DNA of 64,000 nt, from contig NZ_KB898367.1 in assembly GCF_000377565.1 (NCBI RefSeq), forward strand, positions 62,001 through 126,000. The letters run 5' to 3'. Below, in pieces: positions 1 to 8,879 of this stretch (its first letter is position 1; every line of letters begins with the position of its first letter). The notes beneath the pieces are model-generated. The model did not search any database. It was given only the letters and a program-made list of their open reading frames with translations, and was not told where the DNA came from. The stretch comes from Rhizobium sp. 2MFCol3.1. GTDB taxonomy: Bacteria > Pseudomonadota > Alphaproteobacteria > Rhizobiales > Rhizobiaceae. Position numbers and translations under genes: made by a program.

Positions 1-3000
1 GACCGCCGCAAGTTCCTCGGACGCGGCCGCAGCCTCGCAAACGCTGCCGCCTTCGACCAGGGCGCCACGCTCTCGGGCACCGACGGCTTCACGCTCGATC
101 CGGTTCTGTCGCTGCGCCGCACCGTCCGCGTTCCTGCCGGCAAGAAGGTGAGCGTCATTTTCTGGACCATCGCGGCGCCATCGCGCAACGAAGTGGACCA
201 GGCAGTCGATCGCTACCGCCACGCCGATGCCTTCAACCACGAGCTCGTCCAGGCCTGGACGCGCACGCAGGTGCAGATGCGCCATGTCGGCGTGACCTCG
301 CAGCAGGCATCCGCCTTCCAGCATCTCGGCCGCCACCTCGTCTACCCCGACATGTATCTGCGTGCGGATACGGCAGCGGTTCAGGCAGGCATGCAGTCGC
401 AGTCCTCACTATGGCCGCTGGCGATTTCGGGCGATTTCCCGATCTTCACCCTGCGCATCAACGACGACATGGATCTGGATATCGCAAGGGAAGCCCTGCT
501 GGCACAGGAATACCTGCGCTCGCGCGGCGTCACCGCTGATCTCGTGATCATGAACGAGCGTGCCTCTTCCTACGCACAGGACATGCAGCACGCCGTCGAC
601 CAGATGGCCGAGAACGTCCGTCGTCTCGGTCAGGCAGACGGCCTGCGCCAGCACATCTTCACGGTCCGCAAGGACCTGATGGAGGAATCGACCTATCACG
701 CGCTGATCTCGGCATCTCGCGTCACCTTCCATGCCAAGAACGGCAAGATCATCGATCAGATCAATCGTGCCGTGGCGCTCTTCGCGCCGACCAAGGAAGA
801 GCAGCAGGAACTCGAGAAGGTCAACGCCACGAAATCGCGCGCCAAGCGCACGGCACCGGTCGCCAAGGCGCAGGTTCCGGCACTGGTGGTTGAAGAGCAT
901 GGCGATCTGAACTTCTGGAACGGCATCGGCGGCTTCTCCGGCGACGGACGCGAATATGTCGTCCGCGTCCCCGGCGGCCACGCCACCCCGCAGCCGTGGA
1001 TCAACGTGATCTCGAACGAGAAGTTCGGTTTCCACGTCGCGGCAGAAGGCGCCGGTTTCACCTGGAGCACCAACTCGCGTGACTACCAGCTGACCCCATG
1101 GACCAACGACGCGGTCATCAACCGGCCAGGCGAGGCGATCTATGTAATGGATCGCGACAGCGGAACCATTATGACGCCATTCGCTGCCCTGTCCGACCGC
1201 CAGGACATCCAGTTCGAAGCCCGTCATGGCCTCGGCTACTCTGTCTTCTCCAGCGTCCAGAACGACGTTTCTCTGGAACTGACGCAGACGGTCGATCGCG
1301 AGCGACCGGTGAAGCTGCAGCGCTTGCGCCTGCGCAACAACGGCAGCAGCCAGCGCAAGCTGCGTCTCTATGGCTACGTCGAGTGGGTACTCGGCAACAA
1401 TCCGCAGAAAACCGCGCCGTTCATCCTCTCCGAGCACGACGCCGAGACCGGCGCCATGTTTGCGAGCAACAACTACAGCATCGACTACTCCTCGCGCGTG
1501 GCCTTCTTCGCCGCCAGCGAGGCACTGTCGGGCTACACGGCAAGCCGCCGCGAGTTCATCGGCAAGGCTGGCACCATCAAGGCTCCGGCAGCCTTGAATC
1601 CGACTACCGTTCTATCGAGCAACATCGATCTGGATGGCGATCCGGCAGCGGCTCTCGCTATCGACATCGACCTCGCCGCCGGCGAGGAGCGCGATGTCAT
1701 CCTCTATCTCGGTGATACCGCGACGAAGGAAGAAGCCCGCGCGCTGATCGCCGATATCCGCAAGTCGTCCTTCGACGGCGCGGTTCAGGCAAACCGGGAT
1801 TTCTGGCAGGCCTTCACTGGCAAGCTGCAGATCTCGACCCCCGACCAGGGCATGAACACTCTGATCAACACCTGGCTGCCCTACCAGAGCCTCGGCTGCC
1901 GCATCATGGCACGCACGGCCTTCTATCAGGCCAGTGGCGCCTTCGGCTTCCGCGACCAGCTGCAGGATACGTTGGCTTTCGTGCTGCATGAGCCGTCGAT
2001 CGCCCGCAAGCAGATCGTCAACGCCGCCTCGCGTCAGTTCCGCGAGGGTGATGTCCAGCATTGGTGGTTGCCGGGAACGGGCGCCGGCGTTCGCACGCTG
2101 ATCTCCGACGACGTGGTCTGGCTGGCCTACGCCATCCACCATTATTGCACGGTGACTGGCGACAAGAGCGTTCTCGACGACGAGCTCGCCTTCATCGAGG
2201 GCCCGGCCCTTCTGCAGGGACAGCACGATTCGTTCTACCGCCCGGAAAAATCGGAGGACAAGGTGAGCGTCTACGAGCACGCTGCCATCGCGCTCGATCT
2301 CGCCATCGCCCGCAAGGGAGCGAACGGCCTGCCGCTCTTCCTGGGCGGCGACTGGAACGACGGCATGAACCGCGTTGGCATCGGCGGCAAGGGCACCAGC
2401 GTCTGGCTCGGCTGGTTCCTCGCCGGCGCGCTGCGCTCCTTCAGCGCCTTCGCAGCCGAACGTGGCGACACCGCCCGCGTCGAACGCTGGGGCAAGCACC
2501 TCACCGAACTCAAGGCAGCGCTTGAAACCGCTGCCTGGGACGGCGCCCACTACCGCCGCGGCACATTCGACGACGGCAGCCTGCTTGGTTCGAAGGAAAG
2601 CCTGGAATGCCAGATCGATTCGATCGCGCAGTCCTGGAGCGTGCTGTCAGGGGAGGGCGATCCGGCCCATGCCGCAAAGGCCATGGATTCGGTACTGTCG
2701 AAGCTCGTCGACATGGATGCGCGCATCATCCGCCTGTTCACGCCGCCCTTCGCCAACTCGGCCAAGGATCCCGGTTACATCAAGGCGTATCCGCCCGGCG
2801 TTCGCGAAAATGGCGGCCAGTACACCCACGCGGCCACCTGGGTCGTCATGGCATTGGCCGAGCTCAATCGCGGCGACGACGCACTGCGTTGTTTCGACCT
2901 CTTGAACCCGATCAGCCACGCCAAGGACCCAGCATCTGCCGAGCACTACCGCGTGGAACCCTATGTCATCGCCGCCGACGTCTATGGCGACGGCGCATTG

Positions 3001-3273
3001 ACGGGTCGTGGCGGCTGGACCTGGTACACCGGTTCCGCCGGCTGGCTCTACCGCGCAGCGGTCGAGGGCATCCTCGGAATCCGGCTCAAGAACGGCCGCA
3101 TCCATGTGAAGCCGTCGCTGCCGACAACATGGGAAGGCTTCTCCGCGGAAATCGAGCACGCGGGGGCTAAATACCTCATTTCGGTCTCAAAATCGTCCCA
3201 TCCGAGGGGCTACGATTTGACCATCAACGGACGTCAAGTCACCGATCCCGACGAGGGATATCCGGTCGGATAA
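1..3273 (+). CDS. ndvB: Cyclic beta-1,2-glucan synthase, C-terminal part (5' end outside window)
   Basis: The frame is open from base 1 (first residues DRRKFLGRGRSL), so this is the C-terminal ~1090 residues of a protein that is about 2,800 residues long in rhizobia. Family knowledge: NdvB/ChvB is an inner-membrane enzyme that starts, elongates and cyclises beta-1,2-glucan, which is exported to the periplasm for hypo-osmotic adaptation and for infection of plants. The part seen is the cytoplasmic GH94/phosphorylase-like region that controls chain length: beta-sandwich repeats, then an (alpha/alpha)6 barrel with the motif GGDWNDGMNRVG, whose second Asp (2359-2361) aligns with the GH94 catalytic acid. 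The N-terminal GT84 and membrane domains are off the left edge. The opgC-type gene follows 98 bp downstream. The first in-frame ATG/GTG in the window (148) is internal, not a start. Confidence 0.95.
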   Translation, partial: DRRKFLGRGRSLANAAAFDQGATLSGTDGFTLDPVLSLRRTVRVPAGKKVSVIFWTIAAPSRNEVDQAVDRYRHADAFNHELVQAWTRTQVQMRHVGVTSQQASAFQHLGRHLVYPDMYLRADTAAVQAGMQSQSSLWPLAISGDFPIFTLRINDDMDLDIAREALLAQEYLRSRGVTADLVIMNERASSYAQDMQHAVDQMAENVRRLGQADGLRQHIFTVRKDLMEESTYHALISASRVTFHAKNGKIIDQINRAVALFAPTKEEQQELEKVNATKSRAKRTAPVAKAQVPALVVEEHGDLNFWNGIGGFSGDGREYVVRVPGGHATPQPWINVISNEKFGFHVAAEGAGFTWSTNSRDYQLTPWTNDAVINRPGEAIYVMDRDSGTIMTPFAALSDRQDIQFEARHGLGYSVFSSVQNDVSLELTQTVDRERPVKLQRLRLRNNGSSQRKLRLYGYVEWVLGNNPQKTAPFILSEHDAETGAMFASNNYSIDYSSRVAFFAASEALSGYTASRREFIGKAGTIKAPAALNPTTVLSSNIDLDGDPAAALAIDIDLAAGEERDVILYLGDTATKEEARALIADIRKSSFDGAVQANRDFWQAFTGKLQISTPDQGMNTLINTWLPYQSLGCRIMARTAFYQASGAFGFRDQLQDTLAFVLHEPSIARKQIVNAASRQFREGDVQHWWLPGTGAGVRTLISDDVVWLAYAIHHYCTVTGDKSVLDDELAFIEGPALLQGQHDSFYRPEKSEDKVSVYEHAAIALDLAIARKGANGLPLFLGGDWNDGMNRVGIGGKGTSVWLGWFLAGALRSFSAFAAERGDTARVERWGKHLTELKAALETAAWDGAHYRRGTFDDGSLLGSKESLECQIDSIAQSWSVLSGEGDPAHAAKAMDSVLSKLVDMDARIIRLFTPPFANSAKDPGYIKAYPPGVRENGGQYTHAATWVVMALAELNRGDDALRCFDLLNPISHAKDPASAEHYRVEPYVIAADVYGDGALTGRGGWTWYTGSAGWLYRAAVEGILGIRLKNGRIHVKPSLPTTWEGFSAEIEHAGAKYLISVSKSSHPRGYDLTINGRQVTDPDEGYPVG

Positions 3274-3305
3274 CCGCACTTTTCATGCAAACCATCCGGC
3301 GATTC

Positions 3306-3339
3306 GTTGAGGCCAAGAGGGAAACCTTTTGGCCTCAAC
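3306..3339 (+). other. Intercistronic hairpin, 15-bp stem with GAAA tetraloop
   Basis: GTTGAGGCCAAGAGG (3306-3320) pairs with CCTTTTGGCCTCAAC (3325-3339) with one G-U pair, closed by a GAAA (GNRA) loop. It lies between the ndvB stop and the opgC start. No U-tract follows (TGCGTTTGC), so a classical intrinsic terminator is unlikely. It could act as an attenuator, an RNase processing site or a 3' stabiliser that sets the ratio of the two products. Confidence 0.7.
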
Positions 3340-3371
3340 TGCGTTTGCAAAATGGAAGCATGGAGAGGTCA

Positions 3372-4607
3372 ATGGTAACGACGCCCGAAAACACGTTCGG
3401 TGCAGGACGCAGGATTGCGACTGCGGCGCCATCGAAACGAGACACGCGATTGGACGTTCTGCGCGGTCTCGCGCTCATCACGATCTTCATCAATCACGTG
3501 CCCGGCCAGATCTTCGAGCATCTGACCACCAAGAATTACGGCTTCTCTGACGCCGCCGAGGCCTTCGTGCTGATCTCGGGCATCGCCGTGGGCATTGCCT
3601 ACGGCTCGCGCTTCAAGGTCGCCGCCTGGTTCGAAACAGCCAAGAAATCGACGAAGCGCGCCTTCACGCTCTATCTCGCCCACATGATCACGACATTCAT
3701 GACGCTCGCTCTTTTCATCGCGGGTGCATGGCTGTTCCATCGCGCGGGCCTTCTTTGCGAAATTAATATTCTTGCGGTTCTCACCAACCCGCAGGCCGGG
3801 ATTCCGGCGCTCATGCTGCTCGGACACCAGATCGGATACAACAACATTCTGCCGATGTATGGCGCGTTGATGCTGATGGTCCCCATCATCCTTCTGCTTG
3901 AAGCGAAAAGCCCGCTGCTGGCATTGGCCGTTTCGGGGTCGGTCTGGCTGCTGTCGGGGATATATGAGATCGCCCCTCACAACACCCTGATCGAGGGCTA
4001 CTGGTTCCTCAATCCGCTGTCCTGGCAGTTCCTGTTCACGATCGGCATCGTCGGCATGATGCATGTGCGCCGTGGCGGTAAGCTGCCCCAGCACCCGCTG
4101 CTGATGGCCTTGGCCGCCGGTTATGTCGCCTTGTCCTTCGTATGGGTCGTCGGTCAGCTCTGGGGCATCGGCAATGCGCTCGCCTCGCTCGGCCTGCCGC
4201 CAGTCATCACCGGCTTCGACAAGACCTTCCTGTCGCTGCCGCGTCTTCTGCACGTGCTGGCGCTCACCTACCTGGTGCTCAACATCGGCGCGCTCTCCGA
4301 CCTGCTACGCCGTCCCGAGGACAACCCGCTGGTGATCTTCGGCCGCCATTCGCTGAACATCTTCGTCGCCGGCACGATCCTGGCGATGGTCGGTCAGGTG
4401 CTGCTCTACATCAACAATGGCGACAAGATCGTCGGCCCGATCTTCGTGGTTCTCGGTATCGTGATCCAGTTCGTCTACGCCTATCATCTTGAGCGCAAGA
4501 GAAAGCTGGGTCGCGCCGCTTCCGCCAAGCTGAAGGCGCCCCAGGGCCGGGCACTGCAGACAGTCTCCGTACGCGCCGATAACGGCCGTGGCATCAATCG
4601 GAAGTGA
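3372..4607 (+). CDS. opgC: OpgC-family membrane acyltransferase (glucan succinylation)
   Basis: A 411-residue polytopic membrane protein. The N-terminal block LDVLRGLALITIFINHVPG followed by a conserved Asp/Glu-rich first loop (GFSDAAEAFVLISG) is typical of the OpgC family, and about ten hydrophobic segments follow. OpgC proteins transfer succinyl groups to osmoregulated periplasmic glucans. Its position directly after ndvB supports cyclic glucan as the substrate, which is inference. ATG 3372 is preferred because GGAGAGG lies 3-4 nt upstream; the upstream in-frame ATG at 3285 would place a strong hairpin inside the coding region and add a non-family N-terminus. The basic C-terminal tail (ERKRKLGRAASAKLK) is probably cytoplasmic. 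It is probably co-transcribed with ndvB. Confidence 0.85.
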   Translation: MVTTPENTFGAGRRIATAAPSKRDTRLDVLRGLALITIFINHVPGQIFEHLTTKNYGFSDAAEAFVLISGIAVGIAYGSRFKVAAWFETAKKSTKRAFTLYLAHMITTFMTLALFIAGAWLFHRAGLLCEINILAVLTNPQAGIPALMLLGHQIGYNNILPMYGALMLMVPIILLLEAKSPLLALAVSGSVWLLSGIYEIAPHNTLIEGYWFLNPLSWQFLFTIGIVGMMHVRRGGKLPQHPLLMALAAGYVALSFVWVVGQLWGIGNALASLGLPPVITGFDKTFLSLPRLLHVLALTYLVLNIGALSDLLRRPEDNPLVIFGRHSLNIFVAGTILAMVGQVLLYINNGDKIVGPIFVVLGIVIQFVYAYHLERKRKLGRAASAKLKAPQGRALQTVSVRADNGRGINRK

Positions 4608-4942
4608 CATCGCAAGGGCCGTGCCAGCGCTATCAGCACAGCGCGGCCCCTAGCAAAAACCTTGACTCCTGTGGAAAACCTTTTAAGAGCAGCGGTGGAA
4701 AAGGAATATCCATGGTTCGCCAAGAACACGCCATTGCTGCACGCAGTGACCGGGCACGAGTTGCCGGGATGGTTATGATTTTTCCGGTTTCTTCCAAAAC
4801 CAAGGCCAAAACGACGACGAAAACCGTCTGACGTCTCTGGCCTGCCGCTCTCTCCCCGGCTCGGCTGGGGACAGAAAGCCGCAATCGTTGCGCGCTTTCC
4901 CCCTCACCGAACAAGAGGAGAGATGAGAAAGAGAGCTTGAAA
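4608..4942 (+). other. Intergenic region opgC-asd
   Basis: This 335-bp gap carries a possible 39-codon gene (4712-4831) with its own Shine-Dalgarno sequence. It contains TTGACT at about 4662 with no convincing -10 partner. A purine-rich tract (AGAGGAGAGATGAGAAAGAGAG) just before asd probably includes the asd ribosome-binding site. No riboswitch, terminator or RNA gene was recognised. Confidence 0.5.
4712..4831 (+). CDS. Possible small protein, 39 aa, unknown function
   Basis: ATG 4712 is preceded by AAAGGA at 6-nt spacing, a good ribosome-binding site. The frame encodes a short basic peptide: an N-terminal half rich in R/A (MVRQEHAIAARSDRARVAG), a hydrophobic patch MVMIFPV, and a Lys/Thr-rich tail ending KTKAKTTTKTV. 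I recognise no domain. The frame extends upstream to a codon at 4604, but that part has no RBS. Against it: its length and the lack of any named family. In favour: the RBS and its position in an otherwise long gap. Confidence 0.4.
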   Translation: MVRQEHAIAARSDRARVAGMVMIFPVSSKTKAKTTTKTV

Positions 4943-5977
4943 ATGGGTTTTAAAGTTGCAGTTGCGGGAGCCACCGGAAATGTCGGCCGGGAGATGCTCA
5001 ACATCCTTTCCGAACGCGGTTTTCCCGCTGACGAAGTCGTAGCGCTGGCCTCCGCGCGCTCGCAGGGTCTTGAAGTGTCCTACGGCGACAAGACGCTGAA
5101 GGTCATGAATCTCGAAAACTACGATTTCTCCGACACCGATATCTGCCTGATGTCTGCCGGCGGCGACGTATCGAAGAAGTGGTCGCCGAAGATCGGCGCG
5201 CAGGGCTGCGTCGTGATCGACAACTCCTCTGCATGGCGCTACGACCAGGACGTTCCGCTGATCGTGCCGGAAGTGAACCCTGACGCCATCGAGCAGTTCA
5301 CCAAGCGCAACATTATTGCCAACCCGAATTGCTCGACCGCCCAGCTCGTCGTGGCCCTGAAGCCGCTTCACGAAGCCGCCACCATCAAGCGCGTCGTCGT
5401 CTCGACCTACCAGTCCGTTTCCGGCGCCGGCAAGGACGGCATGGACGAACTCTTCAATCAGACGCGCGCGGTCTTCGTCGCCGATCCGATCGAGAACAAG
5501 AAGTTCACCAAGCGCATCGCCTTCAACGTCATTCCGCATATCGATAGCTTCATGGAAGACGGCTACACGAAGGAAGAGTGGAAGGTTCTGGCCGAAACCA
5601 AGAAGATGCTCGACCCGAAGATCAAGGTGACCTGCACGGCCGTGCGCGTTCCCGTCTTCATCGGCCACTCTGAATCGGTCAACATCGAGTTCGAGAAGGA
5701 AATCACCGCCGATCAGGCTCGTGATATCCTGCGCGATGCGCCGGGCTGCCAGGTGATCGACAAGCACGAGAACGGTGGCTACATCACGCCTTACGAATCC
5801 GCCGGTGAAGACGCGACCTTCATCTCGCGCATCCGCGAGGACGCAACCGTCGAGAACGGCCTCAACATGTGGGTGGTTTCCGACAACCTGCGCAAGGGCG
5901 CGGCATTGAACGCGATCCAGATCGCCGAATTGCTCGTCAATCGCGGACTTGTGAAGCCACGCAAGCAGGCGGCTTGA
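4943..5977 (+). CDS. asd: Aspartate-semialdehyde dehydrogenase
   Basis: Reduces aspartyl-4-phosphate to aspartate semialdehyde with NADPH, the branch point to lysine/diaminopimelate, threonine and methionine. The 344-residue length fits the family. The N-terminal NADP-binding motif GATGNVG is at residues 9-15. The catalytic cysteine is in NPNCSTAQL at about residue 130, and the dimerisation half carries the substrate-binding region (TCTAVRVPVFIGHSE, with the catalytic His). ATG 4943 gives the family N-terminus MGFKVAVAGATG; a TTG two codons earlier (4937) is also in frame but unnecessary. No clear U-tract terminator follows. Confidence 0.96.
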   Translation: MGFKVAVAGATGNVGREMLNILSERGFPADEVVALASARSQGLEVSYGDKTLKVMNLENYDFSDTDICLMSAGGDVSKKWSPKIGAQGCVVIDNSSAWRYDQDVPLIVPEVNPDAIEQFTKRNIIANPNCSTAQLVVALKPLHEAATIKRVVVSTYQSVSGAGKDGMDELFNQTRAVFVADPIENKKFTKRIAFNVIPHIDSFMEDGYTKEEWKVLAETKKMLDPKIKVTCTAVRVPVFIGHSESVNIEFEKEITADQARDILRDAPGCQVIDKHENGGYITPYESAGEDATFISRIREDATVENGLNMWVVSDNLRKGAALNAIQIAELLVNRGLVKPRKQAA

Positions 5978-5984
5978 ATATTTT

Positions 5985-6027
5985 CTTAACCATGTCTTGT
6001 TAAGCCCGTTACTTAAGTTAAGGCTTA
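5985..6027. repeat. Two inverted repeats downstream of asd
   Basis: CTTAAC-N8-GTTAAG (5985-6004) overlaps TAAGCC-N15-GGCTTA (6001-6027), forming an AT-rich nested palindromic stretch. It includes TTAACCAT (5986-5993), which resembles a described CtrA half-site motif. It could be a weak asd terminator or a regulatory site for the following murein hydrolase gene; the sequence does not decide. Confidence 0.35.
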
Positions 6028-6147
6028 TTCAGGGGCGCGGGATGTCAGACGGCATCTCGCGCTCATCAAATGAATGGTCGTGACAACGTTGCCGATAGCG
6101 GGCTCCAGTCCGGCTGAAGGCTAGGCTGATCGAGATCGGGGTATTCG

Positions 6148-6972
6148 ATGCGCAAGACAAAACTTTTGCTGGCAGCGGCGGCAGTGTTCGCCATGTTCCA
6201 GGCACTTCCGGCAACGGCTGAAGCGGCACCACAGTGCAGCAACACCAGCGCTGGCTTCGACCAGTGGGTGGTTGCCTTCAAGCAGGAAGCCGCGGCCAAC
6301 GGCGTCAGCCGTTCCGTTCTCGACAAGGCTTTCGCCAACGTCGTCTATAACAGACCCACCATCTCCGCCGACCGTGGCCAGAAGAGCTTCAAGCTCTCCT
6401 TCGACGCCTTCATGCAGAAGCGCGGCGGCCAGGCCATCATCTCGCGCGGCAAGGGCATGAAGCGCGCAAACGCCGCGCTCTTTGCCAACATTGAGCGCAA
6501 GTATGGCGTTCCGGCCGGCCCGCTGATCGCGATCTGGGGCATGGAAACCGGTTTTGGCAGCTATATGGGCACCCAGCACACCATGTCCGCTGTCTCCACG
6601 CTCGCCTTCGATTGCCGCCGCACCGCCTATTTCACGGACCAGCTGTACGCCGCCCTCCAGCTCGTCGGCGAAGGTTTCCTTAGCCCACAGGCGCGCGGCG
6701 CCGCCCACGGCGAAATCGGTCAGACACAGTTTCTCCCGCGCAACGTCGTGCTCTACGGTGCAGATGGCGATGGTGACGGCCGGGTTGACATGGTCGGCTC
6801 ACGCGCAGACGCGCTGGCCTCGACGGCAAACTTCCTGAAGGGCCACGGCTGGCGCCCGGGTGCCGGCTATCAGCCGGGCGAGCCGAACTTCGCAGCCATC
6901 TCCGGCTGGAACGCGGCAACAGTCTACCAGCAGGCAATCGCCTACATCGGCCAGCAGATCGACGCAAACTGA
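6148..6972 (+). CDS. Periplasmic lytic murein transglycosylase, MltB-like
   Basis: A 274-residue exported protein. The signal peptide has a basic start (MRKTK), a hydrophobic core and a likely cleavage after ATAEA near residue 26; no lipobox cysteine is present, so it is soluble, unlike E. coli MltB. The SLT_2/MltB domain covers the rest: the catalytic Glu is in IWGMETGFG (E133), followed by GEIGQTQFLP and a DGDGDGRVD-like loop. The family cleaves the MurNAc-GlcNAc bond of peptidoglycan to 1,6-anhydro products. The reading frame starts at ATG 6148. It ends at a strong terminator shared with the convergent carbonic anhydrase gene. Confidence 0.9.
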   Translation: MRKTKLLLAAAAVFAMFQALPATAEAAPQCSNTSAGFDQWVVAFKQEAAANGVSRSVLDKAFANVVYNRPTISADRGQKSFKLSFDAFMQKRGGQAIISRGKGMKRANAALFANIERKYGVPAGPLIAIWGMETGFGSYMGTQHTMSAVSTLAFDCRRTAYFTDQLYAALQLVGEGFLSPQARGAAHGEIGQTQFLPRNVVLYGADGDGDGRVDMVGSRADALASTANFLKGHGWRPGAGYQPGEPNFAAISGWNAATVYQQAIAYIGQQIDAN

Positions 6973-6993
6973 TCCGCATCTAATCATGAAATA

Positions 6994-7027
6994 AAAAAGG
7001 CGCCGCGGGAAAACGCGGCGCCTTTTT
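6994..7027. terminator. Bidirectional intrinsic terminator
   Basis: GGCGCCGCG (6999-7007) pairs with CGCGGCGCC (7014-7022) across a 6-nt loop, flanked by an A-run on the left and a T-run on the right. It can therefore stop transcription from the lytic transglycosylase gene (+) and from the carbonic anhydrase gene (-). Confidence 0.9.
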
Positions 7028-7047
7028 GCTTGTCTCGGATTATGGTG

Positions 7048-7689
7048 TCAGACGTCAGGGCGAATGAAGTCGCGCGTCTCTGCGTCCATGACCCACAATT
7101 CGCCGGTCGAAATATCGAACCAGGCGCCGTGCAGCTGGATGTCACCAGCCTCTTCGCGCGCCTTGATCTCCGGAAATGTCCTGAGATTGTCGATCGAGTT
7201 GCGGATCGACACGCGCTCCAGCGCCGTCTGGCGTTCGCCGGGTGTCATCACGTCATTGCTCTGGATCTGCTCGGCAGCCGGCCGCACCAGCGACATCCAG
7301 CGTCCGATGAAGTCGCCAGGCGACAACGGCTCGGCATCGGGATCGAGCGCCGCGCGGATACCGCCACAGCGACCGTGTCCCATGACGACGATATCAGTGA
7401 CCTTCAGGGCCAGCACCGCGAACTCGAGTGCCGCCGAGGTCGCATGGAAATTACTATCAGGCTCGTAGGGCGGCACCATGTTGGCGACGTTGCGCACGAC
7501 AAAGAGCTCGCCGGGCCCGGAATCGAAGATGAGTTCCGGCGCCGCGCGAGAGTCCGAACAGGCAATGACCAGCGTGCTCGGGCTCTGCCCGTGCTCCGCC
7601 AACGTCCTGTATCGGTCACGAGCGTCGGCATAACGCCCGCTCATGAAGTTGCGATAGCCGTCGAGAAGTGTATCTGGAAAACGCTGCAT
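7048..7689 (-). CDS. Beta-class carbonic anhydrase
   Basis: Interconverts CO2 and bicarbonate, supplying bicarbonate to carboxylases. The 213-residue protein has the complete beta-class zinc site: Cys44 and the Asp/Arg dyad in ACSDSR (residues 43-48), then His105 and Cys108 in HGRCGG. It has no signal peptide, so it is cytoplasmic. ATG 7689 is the natural start. It is followed by the shared terminator at 6994-7027, and pdxY lies upstream on the same strand with a 69-bp gap. Confidence 0.95.
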   Translation of the reverse strand: MQRFPDTLLDGYRNFMSGRYADARDRYRTLAEHGQSPSTLVIACSDSRAAPELIFDSGPGELFVVRNVANMVPPYEPDSNFHATSAALEFAVLALKVTDIVVMGHGRCGGIRAALDPDAEPLSPGDFIGRWMSLVRPAAEQIQSNDVMTPGERQTALERVSIRNSIDNLRTFPEIKAREEAGDIQLHGAWFDISTGELWVMDAETRDFIRPDV

Positions 7690-7758
7690 GATCTTCGATT
7701 ACAGCGTGAGCGATGCAAGATCAATATCGCAGCGCCAAATGCGTTAACGGCGCGGCCG

Positions 7759-8634
7759 CTAGCTCTTTCGCCGCTGCGCCGGATGCATCAGATGCCGCAT
7801 CTGTACCATCGCCATCGGCGTGGACAGGCTCGAGGCATCATTCGCCAACGTCAACTCATCGCTGCCGCGCTTCACAGCCCGGGCCAGCACCTCGTAAACG
7901 CTGGCTGTCGCCAGCTGCAGCGCCTTTTCATCTTCCATGCCGGACTGTAGCCGCGACAGGAAGAGAGCGGCAAGAAGATCGCCCAACCCGTTTGGCGGAT
8001 TGTCGATGAGCCGGTGCTCGGCAAGCAGCGCGTGGCGCCCGGAGAGATAGAGGTTGCCCGTTCCACCAGCCATCATCGGCACCGCCGAGGTCACCAGCAT
8101 ACGAGCGGGCCCAAGGGCGAGTGCCGCCTCCATGATCTCGGTATTGCTCTCCAGCGGCGCGCCGGACAGCCAGGCGAGTTCGTAGCGATTGGGGGTCGCC
8201 AGCGACGCAAGCGGGATCAGATGGTCGCGGATCGCCTCGGCCGTCGCCTCGGGAACATAAAGCCCGCCGAGATCGCCCATCACGGGATCGCAAACGTAAA
8301 ACAGATCGGGATTGCGCTCACGAAGCGCGGTGATCAGCCGGCCGACGGAGCGGGCCTGCGCGGCATTGCCGAAATAGCCCGAAAGCACCGCCTTGACCTC
8401 ACCGATCCAGGGCGCGCGAATGAGATCGTCGATCGCCGCGTCGAAATCGGCCTCCGCGAAGGTCAGCCGCGTCGAACGGCCGTGGCCCGGATGCCAGGGC
8501 AGCACGATTGTCGGCAGCGCCCATACCTGGTGGCCGAGCGTCTCGAGCGCGAATACCGCCGCCCGATTACCGACCGATCCACGAACGACGTGGCTCGATA
8601 TGACGATGACCGTGCCTGCTGCATTCTGCGACAT
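7759..8634 (-). CDS. pdxY: Pyridoxal kinase, PdxY type
   Basis: Phosphorylates pyridoxal to PLP in the vitamin B6 salvage pathway. The 291-residue ribokinase-like protein has the N-terminal motif SSHVVRGSVGNRAA, the ATP/Mg region CDPVMGD, and the catalytic Asp in the NPPNGLGDLLAALFL block (GTGD-type anion hole; here GLGD). It starts at ATG 8634, and the 245-bp upstream gap is shared with the divergent glutamate dehydrogenase gene. PdxY rather than PdxK is preferred from overall length and motif spelling, not from biochemical evidence. Confidence 0.9.
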   Translation of the reverse strand: MSQNAAGTVIVISSHVVRGSVGNRAAVFALETLGHQVWALPTIVLPWHPGHGRSTRLTFAEADFDAAIDDLIRAPWIGEVKAVLSGYFGNAAQARSVGRLITALRERNPDLFYVCDPVMGDLGGLYVPEATAEAIRDHLIPLASLATPNRYELAWLSGAPLESNTEIMEAALALGPARMLVTSAVPMMAGGTGNLYLSGRHALLAEHRLIDNPPNGLGDLLAALFLSRLQSGMEDEKALQLATASVYEVLARAVKRGSDELTLANDASSLSTPMAMVQMRHLMHPAQRRKS

Positions 8635-8879
8635 GTTTATTCGATCCGGGTTCCGATCCTCAGTTGATCGTCTTTTTGCTGCGCGACTGTCAACAACTCT
8701 TCATTCGAGCATGATCAAAGTTCTGGCGACAAAAATCATATTCGGATCACTTTTTACAGAATTGACAACATGCCGGCTAAATTCGCACGAAAACTGCGAT
8801 CGACGTCCCTATTTTAGCAATTTTTCTGTCAAACCTTCTGCTAACCTGCGCGCAATCGAGAAAATGGGGGACACAGTCA

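Noticed and set aside
3285..3371. ATG 3285 as the opgC start
   Set aside because: It would put a 15-bp hairpin and a non-family extension in the coding region, while ATG 3372 has a strong ribosome-binding site.
8762..8767. TTGACA in the pdxY-GDH gap as a GDH promoter
   Set aside because: No acceptable -10 hexamer occurs at 16-18 bp spacing; the nearest TA-rich hexamer is only 10 bp away.
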